Below, piece by piece: positions 36,881 through 49,200 of a stretch of DNA of 64,000 nt. Source of the stretch: Tubulanus polymorphus (taxonomy: Eukaryota; Nemertea; Palaeonemertea; Tubulaniformes; Tubulanidae); NCBI RefSeq assembly GCF_964204645.1, contig NC_134031.1:18597307-18661306 (forward strand), given 5' to 3'. A model generated the notes under the pieces. It did no database searches. It saw only the letters and a list, made by a program, of their open reading frames with translations, and was not told the origin of the DNA. The position numbers and the translations under genes are program-made. Each line of letters opens with the position of its first letter. Positions within the stretch are counted from its first letter, which is position 1.

Positions 36881-37104
36881 GAGAAATCCAACAATAACGA
36901 AGCCAAGATTGAAAAATTCTATATCAGAATAATTATATTTGAGGAGTGACGTTTGGGCTAACACCTGTTAGCCATCATCAGGCCTACTGAGTACGAGTAC
37001 ACCTGATGATGGCTAACAGGTGTTAGCCGAAACGTCGCGCCTCAAATATAATCATTTTGATATGGAATTTTTCAATCTTGGCTTCGTTATTGTGGGATTT
37101 CTCT
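36881..37104. mobile_element. Long foldback element, ~100-bp arms
   Basis: The left arm GAGAAATCCAACAATAACGA...GTTAGCCATCATCAGG is an almost exact reverse complement of the right arm CCTGATGATGGCTAACAGGT...ATTGTGGGATTTCTC. The central loop holds only about 20 bases (CTACTGAGTACGAGTA). The CTGATGATGGCTAA and CGAAACGTCGC words are common in foldback MITEs of marine invertebrates (from memory). The well-matched arms suggest recent insertion. Confidence 0.85.
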
Positions 37105-38917
37105 TGTTCCACTCGTGACTGTTGAACTCGGGCTATAACTATCAGAGTGAGTTGTGATTGTGAGTTATGATTGTGAGTTGCTATTGATCACATTCGATGT
37201 TTTAACTCGCGCAATGTACATTAACTATACAAATAACATGTCCACACAAATGTCAATTTCGTGGCGATCACAAAATCAAATGCCAGAAATCATAGTCATA
37301 GATGCTTCGTGACTTATCGATAGTTTTAAGCTTACTCGCGAGTTGTTTATCTACCGGTATGGACCTCACAGAAACAATACTCAAACCAAACTTCCATAGT
37401 GAAGAATCGCGAAGTCATGAACTGCAGAATCAGTGAGTAGAATTCTAACATATCATGATTTCGTTTGACGTGAAAGCGGATTATTATTCATGTTTTCTAA
37501 ACAGTCGTCGTTCGAAATCATGAATTTCATGATATTCGCTGTCTGGATATCACGACCGTCACGAGCTTCTAAAAAACCGGTGAGCTTCAATCGAAATTAG
37601 TTCATCTGAATTCTTATTATAGGGTAATACACAATTGTAATGGTTTACAGATGAGATTAAAATGTTAATATTTTATACATTTGGAATGAGAGGTTTAAAC
37701 CCTTAGGACCAGTCCACAGTTGTGAGTTCACTCATTGAAAATGTACTCATTTCATAAATCAGGGCCCAGTTTCAAGAAAAAGTTTAAGCTTAAAACAGTT
37801 AAGTTTGAATTGTTGTCCTCATTGAAAACATGAAGTAACCAATGGCAATTAATCAAAAAATTTGAGTTAAACTTTTTCGTGAAACTGGTCCCAGGGGTGA
37901 TTTAATTGTTCATCGTAATGCTAGACGGTTATAAGCACATTGTGCAAGATATTTGAAAAGATGAAGTTGAATCGCAGAATAAACTACTATCTCAAGGAAA
38001 CATTTCACACGGCCGTTACCAGAGGGTGGTAGGGGGTGTGGACGACCCCCCTTTTAAAATCCAAATTCCGCATTTTTAGTCCCAAATTCAGTTTTTTCAC
38101 ATACACGGAAATTCAATAAACATTTTGTTTTAAAATGTCCATAAAACGCCCTCAGACTTTGTTTTTCGTTGTTAAGCGCGTGGTTTCGTTCGTTACGACA
38201 CAGACTCGGAGCGTTTTTTATCCGATGGTTATATTTGAAAATGGAAACTCTATATCGAATTCTAAACCTGTTGAAAATATAATCAGACACAACGGGATTT
38301 CAAATGAATATTCGAATCTAAATGAGTCCCTAGGGTTGAGATAAGTGTCGTTCTGTAAAGCTATACATTAGTCTAGATTGATGATTGCCAATTTTAGGGC
38401 ATTTTAGAAAAGTGAAATTTATGTAGCAGATTTTTGCATTCATAAAAATGGCAATACATAATACGGCTGTGGTCTGTTATAAATGAATTGATGATTAGTG
38501 TTTGAACAATAAAAATTTCCTCAGCTCTTCATCATCATACGCTAACGATTCACGCGAACAATTAACAGTTACGAAAAAAACCTATTGAAAACTTTGATTC
38601 GCGTCATTAATCAACGTCCGTTTATTGATATCAATATGGATCGTAAAACAGGGCGTCATTCAGTCAGTCGATCATCCTCTAAGACTAGCGAGAAAAAATA
38701 TACACGGTAATTTTTTCTCGGTTATTAATCACATTATGAAACGAACAAACGGCGATTCAGACATTCAACAAATCATAATTGAGTGCGGCGTAGTAGAAAA
38801 AATTTCATTTGATATGTTCAGATTAGGGAAACAACTGATTGAGTTGTTTTCTGGTTCGGTCTGGTTGAAAAAAGTATCGCAAGAATCATTTAACCCTCAA
38901 AGGCTCCATTAACAAAT

Positions 38918-39330
38918 CACAATTTCATTGAATTTTTCTGAATTGTTGATAACATCGAGAATAAGAAGGACACCATTAGTAACTAATCATAATTTTACTG
39001 ATTTGTTGAAGTCACTGAGAATGAGAAGGTTGCCATTAGTAAGTTGTAACTAATCATAATTTTACTGAATTGTTGAAGTCACTGAGAATGAGAAGGTTGT
39101 CATTAGTAAGTTGTAACTAATCATAATTTTACTGAATTGTTGATAATTTAGAATACGAAGGTCATTAGTAACTAATCATAATTTTACTGACTTGTTGAAG
39201 TCACTGAGAATGAGAAGGTCGCCATTAGTAAGTTGTAACTAATCATAATTTCACTGAATTTTACTGAATTGTTGAAGTCATTGAGGATGAGATTAATCAT
39301 AATTTAACCAAATGTTTGAGAATGAGAGAA
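38918..39330. repeat. Tandem array, ~67-bp unit, just upstream of GPCR 2
   Basis: About five units of TAACTAATCATAATTTTACT followed by GAATTGTTGAAGTCACTGAG and AATGAGAAGGTTGCCATTAG; one unit is shortened to ~56 bases. It ends some 60 bases before the splice acceptor of the GPCR 2 exon. Confidence 0.85.
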
Positions 39331-39415
39331 GGTTCTTAATCTTTTTTGGACCCACTGTTTCTAACTATCTAAAGCTTATTGCTCTTTTTCAGGTGAAACA
39401 CATAACTAAAGAAAG

Positions 39416-40498
39416 ATGGCCGACACGACGAACTCGAAGATGGTAAACACGTCGACGACTAGCGCCGCGCCAAAAACCTGCGGAGATTTTGGTTTGGCGT
39501 CGTGCGAATACACGCCGCTCTACGCTATACCAGTCGTACCGATATCGGCGCTGACCATCTGCGGAAATCTATTCAATATAATAGTGTTAACGTTCACGCG
39601 TGGTATGCACAACAATCCTGGATATTTCATGTTCAATTTAGCGCTAACCGACTTATGCGTCGGCGTGATAATGGCGTCGTTCATGGCTCCGAGGATTCTC
39701 GGAGGTACGTGGCCGGCGACTCGCGTTCAGAGCGACATCACCGCGTTCTTCATCCAGACGACCGTCAGCGTGTCGTTGATGTCGCTGACCGGTTTGAGCG
39801 TCGATCGGTACCTCAACATCAGTCGACCGCTTCACTACGACCGCCTGATGTCGAAGTGGCGTTGTATCGCGATTCTGATCGGTATTTGGACGCTCACCGG
39901 CGTTCTGCAGCTGCCGCCCGTGTTTTTCGGTTGGGGCGTATTCTTCTACGATTCGCGGTCGTTTCTGAGTTATTTCGACTACGCGCACTCGTGGGAGTGG
40001 ACCGTCGGTTATAACCTCATCTTCACCGTGCCGTGTTTGCTCGCGATATTCACGTGCCACGTGAAGATATTCCGCATCACTCGACGCCACATCGACGCCA
40101 TCAACGCTACCACCGTCCAATCAAACGCCAACAACAAACAACGAACGAGCCACAAAGCCATGCGCACGGTCGTCATAACGATAACCATGTTTTTCATATG
40201 CTGGACGCCGTTTTGTTTCGAGCAGTTGTCGTACTCGCTCAGCGGGAACACCGTCGCCCCCTGGCCGCAGGAAGTGCACATGCTCCTCTTGCTTCTCATA
40301 TTGTCGAACAGTTTTATGAATTGCATCATTTACAGCACGACGCATAAAGTTTTCCGAGACGGAGCGCGCCGGATTTTACGCACGGTTTTCTGTCGTCGCG
40401 GCTCGAGACCTCGCGTCGATCCGTACGACAACGAATTGAGATCGCGCTCTAAATCGCTATCGGTTACTATCTCCGTGGTAACCGATCAACAAAGCTGA
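39416..40498 (+). CDS. Class A (rhodopsin-like) GPCR, orphan, coding part in one exon
   Basis: A 360-residue receptor. TM1 is about 37-60 (GN at 50-51), TM2 72-95 (LALTDL), and TM3 108-132 ends in DRYLNISRPLHY. TM4 is 149-171, TM5 196-217 and TM6 250-272 with CWTPF (262-266). TM7 is about 288-308 with NSFMNCIIY, i.e. Cys replaces the Pro of NPxxY. The N-terminus has a glycosylation sequon (N11) and Cys at 22 and 30; the tail has a Cys (326) for possible palmitoylation and Ser-rich phosphosites. The canonical TM3 and second-loop cysteines are absent. An acceptor (TTTTTCAG, AG at 39392-39393) lies 22 bases before ATG, so the 5' UTR is spliced. The codons are GC-rich against AT-rich flanks, which supports coding. 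Ligand unknown. Confidence 0.92.
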   Translation: MADTTNSKMVNTSTTSAAPKTCGDFGLASCEYTPLYAIPVVPISALTICGNLFNIIVLTFTRGMHNNPGYFMFNLALTDLCVGVIMASFMAPRILGGTWPATRVQSDITAFFIQTTVSVSLMSLTGLSVDRYLNISRPLHYDRLMSKWRCIAILIGIWTLTGVLQLPPVFFGWGVFFYDSRSFLSYFDYAHSWEWTVGYNLIFTVPCLLAIFTCHVKIFRITRRHIDAINATTVQSNANNKQRTSHKAMRTVVITITMFFICWTPFCFEQLSYSLSGNTVAPWPQEVHMLLLLLILSNSFMNCIIYSTTHKVFRDGARRILRTVFCRRGSRPRVDPYDNELRSRSKSLSVTISVVTDQQS

Positions 40499-41608
40499 AT
40501 CCACGATGATACGACGAAATCAAGAATTCAAGTAAACTGGAATCGGTCTCGACTCAGAATTGCGAAACATTTCAATCAAGCTGAAATCATTACTAAACCA
40601 AAACTTTATTCCATAGTTAGTTTTCTAGGTTTTCCAGGTCAGTGGCGCCACACAAATCACTGTCAGCTCAGTGGTTGAGTGTTTCTTGATGTACGCGCCA
40701 ATGATATTTGTGCCTCACTTCAAGTAGTTTCTAACTTCAAAACCAAATTTCAAGCTGTATCAATTGAAGTACAATTCACTCATATTCTTACATTCAACAC
40801 GATGTTTACCGGTTTATATAATCTAAGATAAATAGCATCCGTGGAAATAAAAGATCAATTTTCATATATTTGATATGATTCATTTTCAAAGGCAAGAAAA
40901 TTATATAATATTGAGTGTCCCTACAGATCACTCATTCCTGAGCAGTTGTCAGGGAGAAAATTTCATATTTTAAGGAAGCCTCCGCATCACTTTCATATCC
41001 CGATTGCAGCAGACTCCTCCTAAATCGGTACTGTTTATCTCCATTTTGGCGTAGTCTACTCTACAACCGTGAACAAAACAAACAACTTTGAAGTACCTAT
41101 AAAAGCATTTTCGATTTAGAAGGAATTTTCGATAAGGAATCAAGGAGTCGCAGGGACTCTGATATAGAGTTTTTACTAGTTCGACAATGTCATAGAAATT
41201 TTACAGAGACCACCATCAGTTGGAGAGAACGGAGCCACATTTCACAGTTTCGGGAACTAGCGGAGTGAAAAGCCAATATATTCACAACATTTTCCAATAA
41301 CTTCATTCGAACGAACTATCGATGTATTTACACGAGAAACTATTATAAACGAAATCCATCAATAATGCAATAAATCAATAAATAACGCAATAACGTTCGT
41401 CGAATTATTGCAAAATTACACGCGGGAAACAAATGTTGAGGAAATTAAGTAAATACATATTGACTCACTCTCTCCTGCGCACACCCCTTACTGTGACAGT
41501 TATTAGTTGCTCGATTTCAGCCACAAATATCAATGACAAACTGCAATTTATCAAAACCATCTGCCATTGAAACGGACATTATTAATTTCATTGAGCTTTG
41601 AATCAATC

Positions 41609-41790
41609 TGAAACCTGGAGCCACCCTCTCTCAACAGGAATCTGAAACCTGGAGCTACCCTATCAATAGGAATCTGAAGCTACCGTTTCAACAGATTCTG
41701 AAGCTTGGAGCTACCCTTTCAACAGATTCCGAAGCTTGGAGCTACCCTTTTAACAGGAATTACCAGTCTGGAGCCACCCTCTCAGACAGC
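41609..41790. repeat. ~35-bp tandem array (CTTGGAGCTACCCTTTCAACAG)
   Basis: About six imperfect units of the form CTGAAGCTTGGAGCTACCCT followed by TTCAACAGGAAT. A related pair of half units (CTGGAGCCACCCTCCCCTGG) is at 24060-24080. Confidence 0.8.
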
Positions 41791-41809
41791 ATCTTTCATG
41801 TGTGACCGT

Positions 41810-42080
41810 CTACACCTCACCTGCGTTCCACCCATCTACAGAACCCCGCAGTTTTCCCTGATTTTTCCATGTGATTACACAAAACTCCCAGAGTAGATGG
41901 AGAAATTTCTAGGTTCAAAATGCATGATTTCATTCATTTTTCATTGTATCATGTACCAATAAAGAAATACGTGATCAACACGGTTATCTGAATTCCCCGA
42001 GTTTTCCAGACTTTTGGTAAAATTTGTCAAATTATCCTGATTTTTTCTAGAAGTTTCTGATTCCCTCTAAGTGTTACAGG
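41810..42080. repeat. Dispersed repeat, same family as 11865-12056
   Basis: Shares GGAGAAATTTCTAGGTTCAA, AATTCCCCGAGTTTTCCAGA and CTGATTTTTTCTAGAAGTTT with the other copies. Confidence 0.6.
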
Positions 42081-42181
42081 TTAGACATTTGAACTGCAAA
42101 CACATATATTCACCATTTTTTTGTGCGATATTTGGACTAACACTTTAAATGAAGAATGTTTCTTAAGTTTCACGACTTACC

Positions 42182-43616
42182 TTAGTTTCTATACTCCGGT
42201 AAATCAATACCCATACGGTCAATATTTGTTGCATAAGGATTCGTGCAATTAGTGAAAATTTTTCTGGCTCTGGTATAACAATCATACGGTCTCCGCGCGA
42301 TGCCACGAGCTGAAATAAAACATCGATCAGAAGTTTACCTCAATTCACTTGTTCCACTTGTAAGTATACCCCCCGTAATAGTTACTTCTCAACTGTGTTA
42401 GCCACTTGAATATTTTTTCTAACCTTACCGATGCGTAAAGGGAATGCGTTTGATGCAAGAAACTCTTTAATTGTTTTAGTGGGTTTGTCGAAAATTCTGT
42501 CGTTCACAACATCGACGAAAATTTCCTGAAAATCAAAACGAAAAACTTGAAACTCAGACAAATTCTCAGTCATTGTGGAAGTTTCAAACGGAATATGTCA
42601 AGTGTAGCTTGCCTCGCACTGTCGTGCTATGTTTTTCCTACTTTCATGGCCCCGGAAATTGCTCGCTGCCCAAGAAGATCTATTGATCCCGCGAAATTAG
42701 AGACAAAATCAATTTACTGTAAATAATACTTACATCGCAAACTTTTCTGACATTGCGAATCAGGAATTCATCTTGCGACCGACTCCAACTATTCCCCTCA
42801 TCAATTTCAACGCCTAAAAAATATTCAATTGAATGACTCAAAAAATAGCAGAAGATATATCATGATATTCGATAAAGTACAGATCTCCTAACCTGGTGGA
42901 TTCGGTAATATTCTCTGATTACGGATATTTAGAATGGTAGCCGGTTTATCGGGGGTCATCAGCGCCGTCCAATCTAAATCACATTTTCCACTTTTATCAT
43001 TACAACTCATTATATAATTCGAAGACGTTTCATCGGAATTTTCACCTCGAGTCGTCGGAACGTCGACAGAATCACCGTCCGAGATCGAGTGCCTTTGAAT
43101 CGGTAAAATTTCACCGTCAAAAACGTACGAATTTCGAGAATATTCATCCACAGATTCTGGACTAGTTTTCGAATCCGAAGTTCGATCTAGAATGCATTTT
43201 TTAGTGGGCGGCGCTTTCTGACTGACGTCTTCGAACATATCTCTCTGAGTATCGGTGGGCCTTTGAAGAGACGACCGGTCGCTTTCACCGGAGCTGTTCA
43301 CCGAAATGAGTGAAATCTGCGAGACGACGCCCGCTTCAGCTGTGCACGAAAACATGTCTTTTTGCGTGTCACACGGCGTTTGAACGTGAATTTCGGCGCT
43401 TGATTCTAATTTAGAATTTTCAATTTGATGTCGCGAAGAATCAATAAGAAAGTAAGCTTTCAGGAGATTATTCATGTGCTCCTTCATTCTCTTTTTTTTC
43501 CTCGAAGCGGATTCTCGTTTTTGAGAATTTTTGGTAACTAGCCACCGTTGAGTGAGCGAGGTCCGAGCCGTGAAATATTCCGATTGTTGGCTATCGCACG
43601 TATTCACTCCATTCAT
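42182..43616 (-). CDS. Unrecognised 342-residue Ser-rich protein (4 coding exons)
   Basis: Exons 43616-42893, 42813-42734, 42525-42429 and 42309-42182 join in phase (1, 0, 1) to a TAA stop. The start chosen is the ATG 16 bases after a good acceptor (TTTTTCTGTGTAG). The frame is open upstream of it, so more N-terminal sequence may exist. About the first 240 residues are polar and low-complexity: a basic patch (KNSQKRESASRKKKRMKEH), then many Ser/Asp/Glu and two copies of a C/PTDTQ[KR]DMF motif (PCDTQKDMFS and PTDTQRDMFE). The last ~100 residues, across the three small exons, look folded and conserved (WSRSQDEFLIRNVRKVCDEI, FDKPTKTIKEFLASNAFPLR, RPYDCYTRARKIF). I do not recognise the family. 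It is divergent to ODF2, but 2.6 kb separates the start codons. Confidence 0.65.
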
Positions 43617-43699
43617 CTCTAGTCCAAAATACCTACACAGAAAAAGAATATTTGAAACCATGGTTTTACTTAACTTACACACACACACACAGCACGGCG

Positions 43700-46201
43700 T
43701 GACGCTGATTTACCAAAAGAAAATATTCGTATTCGAATAGCAATGGTGTTTTAAGTGGTTGTTTTATGTTTTTTCAATCAAATATGGACATTTCAGATGA
43801 TGCCGGCCGATATGATGGATGTTTGGGCGACGAATCTCCGGATGTCTGTCTGTAAAAATCATTTTTACGCGTTTGTTTATTATACGTTTTTTAATCAACG
43901 ACAACGGAGCAATAAAATTTCAGTTCAGTTCAGTAGGTAAAGGTTGTGTACATATAACCATTAGGGACACCTAACCGCAGTTGCTCCCAGTTAGACCCTT
44001 AATGACAATTTTTAACATAAGGTGACTCTCACTTTTAACTTAGAACACAAACTTTTACTTTTTCAAAATTGTTATCCCGCGGCGCCCGGAGTACTCCGCA
44101 TTCGAGCCCGGAAACGCGATGAATTCAGAGCCGTTACTAGTCAGCGCCGTGGAGGACTATACGCCGCACTAACTACTCATAAACATAACCTATAATCCGA
44201 ACCACTGATTATAAACTCAATAATCCTTAATACGATTAGAATTGTAAAACATATTGTTTAAAACCGAAAACATCCTATTTTAGAAAGCGTAGGATTTCTG
44301 TAGTAATTTCAGATTAGATGAATCAGGTAATTCATTAAAAATACCCAAATATATGATCGACGTTCCACACTTCAGTTCTCACTTGTCGTTGACCGTTTTG
44401 AATATTCGATGTTCTGCCTCAACTTGTTTAATACCTCGGCTAAATTCAAGTTTTTAGGATAAAATCATACCGACCGCAGGTAATTAGTGACCTAAGTCTT
44501 TGTGTAATATCGGAATTTATGCCAGTGAATGTAACTGTGGAGATTTTTGCGGCGTAAATGCACAAAATAAGAATTTATTTTTGAATGTTTGGATGAAATT
44601 GATGTATTGTGTATCGTATGCCGACTTTCGTTGAAGTATTTTGAATTTTTTGAGCCACCGTTCTGTTGTTGTTGTTGTTGTTGTTTATAACCCCAGGCCT
44701 CGATATTCTTTCTTTATGTTCTCCTACAGTTATCGGTAGGCCTAGATCAAATTGTACAATAAGCCTTTCACTTTCAGTTGAAACTTTTCAAAGGTCTTCC
44801 TTAAATTCTTCGTTCATGAAACGGCTGTCTTTAATTAATAATAGGCCTCTAAAAAAATGTAAGTAGGCCTAGTGTACAAGCGAAGGCTATTCCTAAGAAG
44901 TGGCTTAATTTTGAGCCTTTTTTATTTTTAAAGTAGATATGAGAATTTTTAGACTTTTATGGTTTACAAATTTCCAGGTGACCAATCATTTATAGGCTAG
45001 GCCTATTCTACCACCTTGAGCATGATTGAAACTTGAGGCTAATTAGATACACACCACACATTGTAATTAACTAAGGAAACAATTCACGCTTACTAATTAT
45101 TGGATTCACTGAGCAGAAAAATGAGTAAATCACAGAGGACTCAGTGACTCAGGCTGTGAGATGCATGTTTACACGTACTAACCTGCCTGTTTGATAGTCT
45201 GATAGTACCCTCGGGGGTTCACTAATCACAAACTGTATATCACCAATCACTGGCTAGCGTGTGGTGTAAGGTGTTTTGAACTCAGCTGTGGTTGTGAATT
45301 CATTAAATTTATTGTGCAGTAAAATCTCGAGTTATTGAAGCTTTGATTATCTAATAACGGTGAGTTTGAGGAAAGCTGTAAATTTTGGTCAGGATTTTGT
45401 TGTGAATTCATTTATTTATGAGTAAGATTTTAAAGATTTGAGTTTCTGACACATTAGAGAGGGCAGTTGCTACATTGGAAAAATGTGTTGAAATGGTGGT
45501 CAGATTTTTCAAGCATTCAATTCTAAGAAATCTTTATTTAGCCTATTAGGGAAAATCGAATGTTGTCGGCTGGAAGTGCGAAAGACTAGCGGCACTGTGA
45601 ACAGAAAATTTAAGATAGAACAAGGCTTCTTGCCCTTAGGAGTGCACCTTTGGGATTTATATTTCGACTTTTTAAAGATTTTTTTGCAAAAGACTTTGGA
45701 GGGCACATTGAATTTTGAAGGAGATGGACTAGTCCACCTGACAGTGGTCCACCCCCTAAATCCACCCTCGGAGTATGTGGTTTATATAGGCTAATACAGA
45801 TAGGAGTTCAGTCTGTTGCCCTCATAGTCCAAAAATACAGGCTAGATACAAACAATAATTATATCAATGGACATAAGCCTAGTAATAATGTCTAATGGAC
45901 TAAATCAGCCACCTAGGCCTATCTGTCCTTTAATTACTAGTCACTGAGTGAAGAATGAGTCGGCCTTTTATCGGTATCCATATTTATTCAAAGGGCACTG
46001 AATGTATATTTGATTAGAGATGTCGGTATAGACTAAGTAACATTTTGTCGGCACATTCAAACTAGATTTCTGTAAGAGTAACAGGCAGAATCCGGTCGCT
46101 GAAAAGTTGGTTAAGGTTAACCAGTGGATAAGATTTCATTGTTACTTACTAGGCCCTATTTATCCACCAAATTTTACGAACTGATGTTTTTTTCGTTGCA
46201 G
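43700..46201. other. Region between the unknown gene and ODF2
   Basis: Must contain the promoters of both flanking genes and any ODF2 5' UTR exon. I could not place either. AGGCCTA words are dense at 44.69-46.15 kb, and a short (TTG)n is at 44663-44685. A partial family A foldback lies at 46083-46175, directly before the first ODF2 coding exon. Confidence 0.45.
46083..46175. repeat. Truncated family A foldback
   Basis: GAAAAGTTGGTTAAGGTTAA and AACCAGTGGATAAGATTTCA are retained and the right arm is degenerate. It ends about 25 bases before the acceptor of the first ODF2 coding exon. Confidence 0.55.
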
Positions 46202-46224
46202 TTCTGAATTTGTGAAAAGAAAAA

Positions 46225-49200
46225 ATGACAATCGGAAAAGGAGAACGCAGTACATCGCCGGTACATGTACATGTTAACGAGGAGACGCCGGTTCATGTAC
46301 ATATTAAAAAAGGAGCAGCAAGTCGAAAAGGAGCAGCAGAGGTAGGTCAACGGACAAGCCATAACGTTATGGGTCGCAATTGAACTCTTCGTTTCATTTC
46401 ACTGCTTTTTTTTCAGGCGAGTAATTTGAGGTCGAGCACTGCCTTAGCGAAAACGAGATGTCGTAGCCCATCCCCTGGCCCGTGGATCCCACCCCCGGGT
46501 AAATCAACCAGAGGATCTAAACCACTCACTTGGCAGGTATGTACCGATACTTAGAATCAACTTCGATATTTACAGCAAAATTTGATAAATTTGGATGTAT
46601 TAGAATAAGTGACCATTTTAAGATCGAAATCGTGAAAATTACTTGAATCTTACTACATGCAGAAATATTTGAATTATCTAATGATAAATAATTTCACGTC
46701 TTGTTTCCATTTCTCGCATGTTTTATTTGCGTGTTTTTTTTCGCTTTGCATAATTTGTTAATTGCTTTGTTTGATGAATTTCCTGCTTGCAATTCTTTAA
46801 AAATCTGAATTTCGACTATCAGTAGTTTATTAAATTCTAAAACTATAGACATAGTTAAACAACAACTAAAAATCTGCCTGATCGCTAGTTTGCATTCTAA
46901 AACGAAATGTAGTTTTTGACCAAAAAAAACTAATCCTCGGGTAAATGCTAGATATTAATTACTAAGATTAGATAACTAATGAAAACTAAAGTTGACCGAT
47001 AACTTTAATTGAGAATAAAAAATTCGAGGACTGTGAAAATTCTGAGAAAGCTGAACTGGCAAAAAATTATTGGTAAGTTTAGCGTAGAAAAAATAGCTGT
47101 TAATTTTTCGAACAAATTTGACTCGTTTTGGACCATGTCAAGGTTCCGCAATTTTGGGTTAAATCTTAATTCTAGATTCAAACTCTGGAGATCCGTGGAA
47201 CTGGGTCCTGGATTCAGTTTCACAAACGGGATTGAAATATTCTTTCAATAATGAAGCTGAATTTATGGGCTGATGGTAGATCATCTTTTGGCCTGTCGGA
47301 AAATATTCAACATGTCAAGTTTACTACGATGTAGTAATGTTTAATACAATCGACCTTCAATTCAGAGTTAATGCTGTTTAAATATCGCTCCGTCAAACAG
47401 TAGAATTCAGTCTCATCGAGGGACGCTTTATATTTCTTTTCTTTTTTATGAAAGAAAGTCATGGAATGAATTGTATTATTGTTTTGACAGGGTCTAGTTT
47501 GTACACACATTCACCTAGTAAGTCGTCGGTACTGTCTTTGTATAATTGTAAAACATTCTTCGCTTGAAAACTGAATGAAAGATTGTGCCGTTTTAGTTTA
47601 TTGAAATTGACTTAGTAATGACACACATTCCACGTCAATAAACAGGTGGTTGATTTTAGCCAATATTTGTCGGCCCTGGCGTGTGTGGTTTATGTCACTG
47701 TTTTAGTGCCTTGATTATATATAAAATCACTGGTTGTTTGACATAGCAGTTAAAACAATCTTGAGCAAAAGTGATTATACTTTTTCATATCATAGATTTA
47801 GCAAATTAGGACTAAATCAGCTTTGAAAATATACCTTATAATCTATGGCCAGTTTCACAGTTGTGAGTTAAAGTTAACTCTGACCTCAGGATCCAGTTCC
47901 ACAGTTTATGAGTTAGAATTGATTCTTGGGTTAATATTAGTACAATCTAAATATTTCAACACCAGGAATTACAAGGAATCCAAAAAAACAACTCAGTTCA
48001 TTTTAAACTTTGAGATCAGAATTGTCGAACTGTGGGCTGACGAGCTGAAATCAAGTAGTGCTCAATAAAACATCTTTTCTGGTTCCGATGAAATTATGAA
48101 ACGGATTTAGGAAATATGATTAATTTTTCACTGTTTGTTCAGGGTAAATCAGGAAGATTAGAAATACATCAGCCCCGTAGCGGATCCGGCGGGGAACTCG
48201 ATACCGATGAAGAAGATCAGGTCGAGAATAAAATGCGTCAATACGAAAATAAAATCGATAATTTGATGACCGAAATGGGAACTTTACGCAATGAGGTAAC
48301 GATGAAAATAACGAACTCTTTTCATGTTGGCAGAACAAAGTTTAGTATAAAAATCACACTCTAGGAAAGAAAATAAGAGTGAAATTCAGTATTCCTGAAG
48401 ATGACTATTAGGATGTAGTCGAAACATTGGATATGAATCAATAACTCGAGGAATTATTTTGCTTCTTTAGCGTGGGATTTTTTATCATAACAATATGAAC
48501 TCACAGGGTGGCCACTGACCTGGAAAACTCGCGGAATAAAAACCAAAAAATCTAGAATAAAATCAGGGAAAATTTGAGCAATTTGACAAATTTTATGAAC
48601 AATCTGGAAAACTCGGGGAGATCTGGTAATGCTTTTGACTACTTGTGTTTCTTTATCAATAAGTGATTCAATGAAAAATGAATGAATTGTAACGTTTAAA
48701 CCTAGAAATTTCTCTGATTCACTGAGGGAATTTTTAGTCATCACATGGAATAATCGGGGAAAACTCAGCAGGGGAATTTGTAGCGAAGTGTCTAGAGAAT
48801 AAAAAAACTGACCCATGAAACGATTGTTTTTTGTTTCACAGGTCGAATTACAGAAAACTTTACGAGAAGTCGATAAAAAGGACGATTTATTGGAAGAATC
48901 TCGACGGATTCTCGAGGAACAGGAGGAAAAACTGGGCGAATATAAAGACGAACTCGAAGAAACCGAACGCGAGAATCTGATCTTGCGACGCAGCATGGAA
49001 CGAGGTTTAGAGCGTGTCTGCGACGCCGAGATGAACCGAGCCGAACAGGATCGATTGACCTCGGAGAAAGAGGAACTGATGAAGAAACTCGTCGAGGTTG
49101 AAATAGACGGACAGGCGGCGGCGAAACAGTGCGCCGCGTTGAAAGACGCGATACGTCGTCTCAGAGAGGTACGGTATATCGTACCGGGATCAGTTGTACA

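Larger units (their letters stand above)
32216..38917. other. Long intergenic stretch upstream of GPCR 2
   Basis: No exon is convincing. Contents seen: a 39-bp array (34342-34575), a dispersed repeat fragment (36600-36745), a long foldback (36881-37104) and a palindromic fragment at 37764-37895 (GGGCCCAGTTTCAAGAAAAA with TTTTTCGTGAAACTGGTCCC). Short open frames at 32352-32615 and 38625-38912 have no recognisable content. Confidence 0.5.
40499..42181. other. Intergenic between GPCR 2 and the unknown minus-strand gene
   Basis: Holds the 3' UTR of GPCR 2 (AATAAA candidates near 40847 and 41368), a tandem array (41609-41790) and a dispersed repeat (41810-42080). No coding exon seen. Confidence 0.5.

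Noticed and set aside
38625-38912. 95-residue ORF upstream of GPCR 2
   Set aside because: AT-rich codons, no motif, and it runs into the tandem array; likely chance.
48454-48996. 180-residue minus-strand ORF
   Set aside because: It is the shadow of ODF2 exon 4 plus a dispersed repeat; the plus-strand exon matches ODF2.
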